A DNA stretch of 64,000 bases from positions 124,001 to 188,000 of the forward strand of contig JAPLSA010000017.1 in NCBI GenBank assembly GCA_026398815.1. The letters run 5' to 3'. The notes beneath the pieces were generated by a model. That model saw only the letters and a program-made list of their open reading frames with translations, was not told the DNA's origin and did not search any database. This document shows, in pieces, positions 60,200 to 64,000 of the stretch (within the stretch, counting starts at the first letter, position 1; each line of letters begins with the position of its first letter). This DNA comes from Gammaproteobacteria bacterium (GTDB taxonomy: Bacteria > Pseudomonadota > Gammaproteobacteria > Nevskiales > Nevskiaceae). A program made the translations under genes and the position numbers.

Positions 60200-60537
60200 G
60201 CGAGCCCGTGATCCTGTCGAGCGTGAAGTGCGCCGACACCTTCGGCCCGATCGTGGTCTCGCTTGATCGCGTGCCGGCAGCCGGCGCGGAAGTGCTGGCA
60301 CAGATGAGGGACGCCGTCGACGCGCTGATCTACAGCTGGTCTACCAGCGCCGGCACGGTGGTCATCAGCGGTGCCGACATCGAGCTCGCCGCCGTGCCGC
60401 CAGAAGTCACGCGGCTGTGGCCACCCGGCATCCACGGCTTCGAGCTGCAGCTGCGCTCCGGCGGGCGCACCACCACCCAGATTTTTCGCGAAGAGCTCGC
60501 GATCACCGTGCTTGGAGACGGCGCGTATGTCAGCTAG
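60196..60537 (+). CDS. Unknown protein at start of the fibre cassette
   Basis: The 113-aa product (GTG 60196) has strands (GTVVISGADIELAAVPPEV, GFELQLRSGGRTTTQIFREELAITV) resembling an Ig/BppU-like fibre-attachment domain. It overlaps gp44 by 4 bp and the fibre gene by 11 bp. Confidence 0.65.
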   Translation: MSEPVILSSVKCADTFGPIVVSLDRVPAAGAEVLAQMRDAVDALIYSWSTSAGTVVISGADIELAAVPPEVTRLWPPGIHGFELQLRSGGRTTTQIFREELAITVLGDGAYVS

Positions 60538-62227
60538 CAAAACCATCATCATCCGCGAAGGCGAAGCCGGCCAGAGCGCGTATGAGCTCGCCCTGGCCAA
60601 GGGCTTCGTCGGCACCGAAGAGCAATGGCTGGCCAGCCTGCAGGGCGGCCTCAACGGCTGGTCGCCCGTTCCGGCGTTGATCGCGGACGGCAATCGATCC
60701 GTCTGCAAGATCATCGACTGGACAGGCGGCAACGGTGCCAAACCTGCGTCCGGCTACTACGTCGGCCCGCAAGGCCCGACGCAGGACATCGCCGAAGCCC
60801 TGGATCTGCGTGGCGCGTCGGGTATGCAGGGGCCTGCTGGGGCTGCCGGTTCACCAGGTGCTGCAGGCGCGGCCGGTACCGCTGGCCCGGCCGGCCCGGC
60901 TGGGGCAGCCGGCCCGCAGGGGCCGAAAGGCGACATCGGCGACACCGGGCCAGCCGGCCCTGCCGGTGCAGCCGGTCCCGCCGGCCCGCAGGGCGCGAAG
61001 GGTGACACCGGCGACACCGGGCCTGCCGGCCCCGCCGGTGCAGCCGGTCCCGCTGGCCCGCAGGGCGCAAAGGGTGACACCGGCGACACCGGGCCTGCCG
61101 GCCCTGCCGGTGCGACCGGTCCCGCCGGCCCGCAGGGCGCAAAGGGGGATACCGGAGCCACCGGGCCTGCCGGCGCCACCGGTCCCGCTGGCCCGCAAGG
61201 GGCGAAGGGCGATACCGGAGCCGCCGGGCCTGCCGGCGCTGCCGGTGCGACCGGTCCCACTGGCCCGCAGGGTGCGAAGGGTGACACCGGCAATACCGGC
61301 GCTGCTGGCCCTGCCGGTCCGGCCGGCGCTACCGGTGCCACCGGTCCCGCTGGCCCGCAGGGTGCGAAGGGCGATACCGGCAACACGGGTGCCGCTGGCC
61401 CGGCCGGCCCGGCTGGCCCGGCTGGCCCCGCAGGCGAAGGCGTTCCCTCCGGTGGCACGGCCGGGCAGGTGCTGGCGGTAACAAGCGGTGGCGCCCGTAC
61501 TTGGGCCACACCAACGCGCGCCACCGTAGGCCTGAATTCGACCGACGATCTCCCGGAAAAGACGACCGACCCGGTGAACCGCTGGTTCACCGACGAACGC
61601 GCACGCGCAGCGTTGGAGTCCAGCAACGCCGCGATGGCCACGGTACTGCTCGCTGACCTGCCTCCGGCTGCACTCGAAAACGCGGATCGCGTGGCCTCTG
61701 TGCGCCGCGATATCAGCATCAAGCGGCGCTTCGTGCTGATCAGCGACGGTAGCGCGTGGCAGTACGTCAACAACATCGCGGTGATCGACGCCGCTGAGGC
61801 GGAGAGCGCTGATCTGACGCTGGCTGCAGCCGCCGCAACGTTCTCGACCGGCACGATCGTCATCCCCGGCAAGCTGATCCTGCCGCGTCATGAGTACGCG
61901 CTCGATCTCGACGTGCTGTTCCAGAGCGCATCGGCATCGAACGCGGTGAGTGTCACGGCGAACGGCACCGCTGTCTTCGAGCCGCCTGGCACCAGCAGCA
62001 CGCGGCGCTACGGCGGCGTCTGCAGGCTGTGGATGAACGCGGCGGGCAACGGATTCCGTACCGGCGGACATCTGGCCGGGTTCGGCTGGGGGACAAACAG
62101 CGGCGGCGGGTACTTGTCCGAAACGGCGTATACGCCTGGTAGCGATCTCACGCTGCAGATCCGCGCCCTCGGCGTGGTCGGCGAGATCGCGCGGCTCTGG
62201 CGCTGGAAGCTGGTGGCCACCCGGTGA
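60527..62227 (+). CDS. Collagen-like tail fibre protein
   Basis: The 566-aa product has an N-terminal attachment region (AYELALAKGFVGTEEQWLASLQG), 70 Gly-X-Y triplets at residues about 96-305 with seven GPQG(A/P)KGD motifs, then a globular C-terminal domain with TFSTGTIVIPGKLIL and a final RLWRWKLVATR. It is a trimeric fibre or spike, probably carrying host recognition. Confidence 0.88.
   Translation: MSASKTIIIREGEAGQSAYELALAKGFVGTEEQWLASLQGGLNGWSPVPALIADGNRSVCKIIDWTGGNGAKPASGYYVGPQGPTQDIAEALDLRGASGMQGPAGAAGSPGAAGAAGTAGPAGPAGAAGPQGPKGDIGDTGPAGPAGAAGPAGPQGAKGDTGDTGPAGPAGAAGPAGPQGAKGDTGDTGPAGPAGATGPAGPQGAKGDTGATGPAGATGPAGPQGAKGDTGAAGPAGAAGATGPTGPQGAKGDTGNTGAAGPAGPAGATGATGPAGPQGAKGDTGNTGAAGPAGPAGPAGPAGEGVPSGGTAGQVLAVTSGGARTWATPTRATVGLNSTDDLPEKTTDPVNRWFTDERARAALESSNAAMATVLLADLPPAALENADRVASVRRDISIKRRFVLISDGSAWQYVNNIAVIDAAEAESADLTLAAAAATFSTGTIVIPGKLILPRHEYALDLDVLFQSASASNAVSVTANGTAVFEPPGTSSTRRYGGVCRLWMNAAGNGFRTGGHLAGFGWGTNSGGGYLSETAYTPGSDLTLQIRALGVVGEIARLWRWKLVATR
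60812..61441 (+). repeat. Tandem 72-bp-type coding repeats (collagen triplets)
   Basis: The DNA encoding the Gly-X-Y region is a tandem array of nearly identical units around GPQGAKGDTG(D/A/N)TG, usually 72 nt (8 triplets) apart. It is a slippage hot spot that can vary fibre length. Confidence 0.9.
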
Positions 62228-63201
62228 CGCGCTTCATCCGCACGCTGATCCGAGTACCGCCGACGTCGGTGCCCACCGCGCCGGCCGACATCCTCGACCT
62301 CAGCAACTTCGACCTGGCATTGCCGGTGAGCGAGCCGATCGCCGCAGACAAGGTCGGTGGACCGTACGCGGGCGGTGAGCTCAAGTACTCGAACGCCAGC
62401 GCTGCCGATATCGCGCAGTCCGACTGCTGGCAAAGCATCTTCCCGATCGGCCGGCTGACCAACGAGTGGTTCAAGGTGTCGCTCGGCCCGGACAACGTCT
62501 GGGAAGTGCCCTGCAAAGCGCCGGTGTTCGGTTCTGTCAGCAACGCATTCGAGGGTTCCGATCACACGCGGACCGAGTGCCGAAGCCGGCTGAAGGGCAG
62601 CGCACCAGCCAGCCCAAAGGGCGAGGTCCTGCAGGCCGACGGGGCCCGGCTGCGCGGTACGTGCCGGCCGATGCGGTGGCCGGACAACGATGCGAACGGC
62701 CGCCCTGCGAGCGGCGCCAGCGGCACCATCAGCCACAACCTGACGGTCTGCCAGATTCACGATCTCAGCCTGGTGTTCGTGATCGTGCTGCTGCGCAAGA
62801 AGACCAATGGGCTGGGCCGCATCGAGTTCACCAGCCGCAATGTCGACCAGAGCGCACGCCCATCGGTCGTGCTGCATGACGACGTTCCGCTGGAATCGTT
62901 GCTGGATTACCAGCTGGTCTGGGGGCCCGACGCCAACCTGTACTGGCGCAGCCGCGTGAGCCTGTGGAACGGCAGCAGCTTCGGCGGCTACGGTGCATGG
63001 AACGAGCAGGTCATTCCCTGCGACCCCGGCTGGGCGAACAGGCCGCAGTATTTCAAGGCGTTCGCGTATCACGGGACCGGCCCCGAGTGGTCCACGGACT
63101 ACCTGCGTGGCGCGGTCGTCAACGGCGTACTGCCCGCTGACCAGGTCACCGACTACATCCAGGTGAACTACCGGTTCATCGCAGTGGACCGCGCGCCGTG
63201 A
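62224..63201 (+). CDS. PL7-like polysaccharide (alginate-type) lyase, tail-associated
   Basis: The 325-aa product (GTG 62224) shows the three PL7-type blocks in order: DLSNFDLALPV near the N-terminus, HTRTECRSRL in place of RSELRE, VCQIHD in place of the QIH motif, and QYFKAFAYHG in place of YFKAGVYNQ. In PL7 the Arg, Gln, His and Tyr act in beta-elimination. It has no signal peptide and lies between a collagen-like fibre and gp45, so it is probably a virion depolymerase. Substrate unknown. Confidence 0.72.
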   Translation: MTRFIRTLIRVPPTSVPTAPADILDLSNFDLALPVSEPIAADKVGGPYAGGELKYSNASAADIAQSDCWQSIFPIGRLTNEWFKVSLGPDNVWEVPCKAPVFGSVSNAFEGSDHTRTECRSRLKGSAPASPKGEVLQADGARLRGTCRPMRWPDNDANGRPASGASGTISHNLTVCQIHDLSLVFVIVLLRKKTNGLGRIEFTSRNVDQSARPSVVLHDDVPLESLLDYQLVWGPDANLYWRSRVSLWNGSSFGGYGAWNEQVIPCDPGWANRPQYFKAFAYHGTGPEWSTDYLRGAVVNGVLPADQVTDYIQVNYRFIAVDRAP

Positions 63202-63770
63202 GCCCGCTGCTGAACGCCATCCAGGCGGCCCAGCGCCCGCTGCTGCGCCGGCTGCGCGCGCTGGCCAGCCGCGCCACCATTGCCCGTGTCGACGACGCAC
63301 CGCAGCTGCAGCAGGTGCAGGTCACCGTGATGGCGGGCGAGCGTCTGACGGGTGTTCAGCGGCTGCAGTACTTCGGTCACAGCGCCGTGCCGCCGGCCGG
63401 CAGCACCTGCCTGCTGGTGTCGATCGCCGGCAGCAGGACGCATTGCATCGTCATCGGCGGCGAACACGAATCCCGGCCACGCGATCTCGAACCGGGTGAG
63501 AGCCAGCTCTACAACAGCGGCGGCGATCACGTCTGGCTGAAAAACAGCGGTGAAATGGTCGTTCAAAGCCGCGTGCAGGTAACGCTCGACGCACCGCTCG
63601 TCCACTGCACCGGCGAGCTCACCGCCGATGGCCGCATCTACAGCGCCACGGCCGTGCAAGACCCGCTCGGCACGATGCAGGAGATGCGCGACCGCTACAA
63701 CGCGCATACCCACGGCGGGGTGCAGACGGGCGGTGCCAGCACCGGCACCACCAGCCTGGTCATGAACTGA
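63198..63770 (+). CDS. Baseplate spike protein gp45 (phage_base_V)
   Basis: The 190-aa product (GTG 63198) has the OB-fold N-terminal domain (QVQVTVMAGERLTGVQRLQYFGHSAVPPAGSTCLLV) and a beta-helix with the metal-binding-type HTHGG motif. It ends in TSLVMN. It is the membrane-puncturing spike. Confidence 0.93.
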   Translation: MSPLLNAIQAAQRPLLRRLRALASRATIARVDDAPQLQQVQVTVMAGERLTGVQRLQYFGHSAVPPAGSTCLLVSIAGSRTHCIVIGGEHESRPRDLEPGESQLYNSGGDHVWLKNSGEMVVQSRVQVTLDAPLVHCTGELTADGRIYSATAVQDPLGTMQEMRDRYNAHTHGGVQTGGASTGTTSLVMN

Positions 63771-64000
63771 TGGCCGATCTCGCGCTACTGCCGATCGCCG
63801 CCGACCTCGATGCCGGCATCGGCCTCGACCTCGTCGACGGCGATCTCGCTATCGATGATGGGCTGCGCAGCGCCGTCACCATCAGCCTGTTCACGGACCG
63901 CGAGGCGGATGGCGCGGACCGCCGGGGCTGGTGGGGCGATGCGCTGACGCCGGGGCAGGACCGCATCGGCAGCCTGCTGTGGCAGCTGCAGCGGCGCAAC
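63770..64000 (+). CDS. Baseplate protein gp46 (3' partial)
   Basis: The frame from ATG 63770 (TGATG overlap) is cut by the right edge after 77 codons. SAVTISLFTDREADGADRRGWWGDAL is the GP46 signature. It forms the baseplate wedge with gp47. Confidence 0.92.
   Translation, partial: MADLALLPIAADLDAGIGLDLVDGDLAIDDGLRSAVTISLFTDREADGADRRGWWGDALTPGQDRIGSLLWQLQRRN

Larger units (their letters stand above)
31265..64000. mobile_element. Mu-like transposable prophage (right end outside window)
   Basis: The left end begins TGTGAGG at 31265 inside the kinase gene. The content is a Mu-type set in Mu-like order: repressor, Ner, transposase A, ATPase B, Gam, GemA, Mor, lysis genes, terminase, portal gp29, gpF, gpG, protease/scaffold, gpT, gp36, gp37, sheath gpL, tube gpM, tail chaperone, tape measure, gpN, gp44, gp45, gp46. 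The sheath marks a contractile-tail myophage. All seen genes look intact. Confidence 0.95.

Noticed and set aside
60812-61441. CRISPR-like or satellite repeat
   Set aside because: Repeats are in frame and encode Gly-X-Y collagen triplets of a fibre gene.

Overview
The window is GC-rich (clearly above 60 %) and reads as a gammaproteobacterial chromosome. A flgAMN/flgBCDEF/cheV flagellar block, a FeoAB iron transporter with a small Cys-rich partner, TalB-like transaldolase and a thermostable-hemolysin operon suggest a Xanthomonadales/Nevskiales-like relative; this placement is inference. It contains parts of two integrated elements.

Region 1 (1-4014) is the end of an integrated element. It holds a large Toprim/DUF927 primase-helicase cut by the left edge, an array of twelve GGGGGCA motifs, the 5' fragment of an HigA-type antitoxin gene, and a sequence ending in CCA that looks like a tRNA 3' end (att core), followed at once by a strong terminator. 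The element lies to the left; the integrase and intact tRNA should be outside the window.

Region 2 (4021-31264) is host chromosome: feoA-feoB-Cys-rich protein behind a Fur-box-like site; a CinA/MoCF-like protein coupled to an FrhB-family iron-sulfur flavoprotein; a DJ-1/PfpI protein; the early flagellar genes with two sigma54-type and one FliA-type promoter candidates; ugd; a patatin-like phospholipase; a REP-like repeat block; a CaiB/BaiF CoA-transferase divergent from a TetR regulator with a palindromic operator; transaldolase; a five-gene operon (thermostable hemolysin, acyl-adenylate ligase, haem-oxygenase-like diiron protein, SDR, TPR protein) that looks like a lipid-derived metabolite pathway; and a PstS-like protein, an outer-membrane barrel protein and a sensor kinase.

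Region 3 (31265-64000, running off the right edge) is a Mu-like transposable myophage prophage inserted in the last part of the sensor kinase gene. Leftward genes: XRE repressor and an ORF6C-like protein. Rightward: Ner-like regulator, transposase A, target-choice ATPase B, Gam, an HU-like protein, GemA, Mor and small unknowns; a lysis block (GH19 endolysin, 3TM holin); an Acb2-like anti-CBASS sponge; terminase, portal, gpF (with a C-terminal PBECR-like nuclease domain), gpG, protease/scaffold, major head gpT; tail sheath, tube, a tail chaperone with a -1 frameshift extension, tape measure, gpN and gp44. A three-gene fibre cassette (unknown, collagen-like fibre, PL7-like polysaccharide lyase) comes next, then gp45 and the start of gp46. 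The rest of the baseplate, the right end and the 3' end of the kinase gene should lie to the right.

The items most worth checking are the acb2 homologue, the gpF-nuclease fusion, the fibre/lyase cassette, the probably leaderless ner transcript, the hemolysin/diiron operon with its 14-bp-arm palindrome, and the motif array beside the primase.
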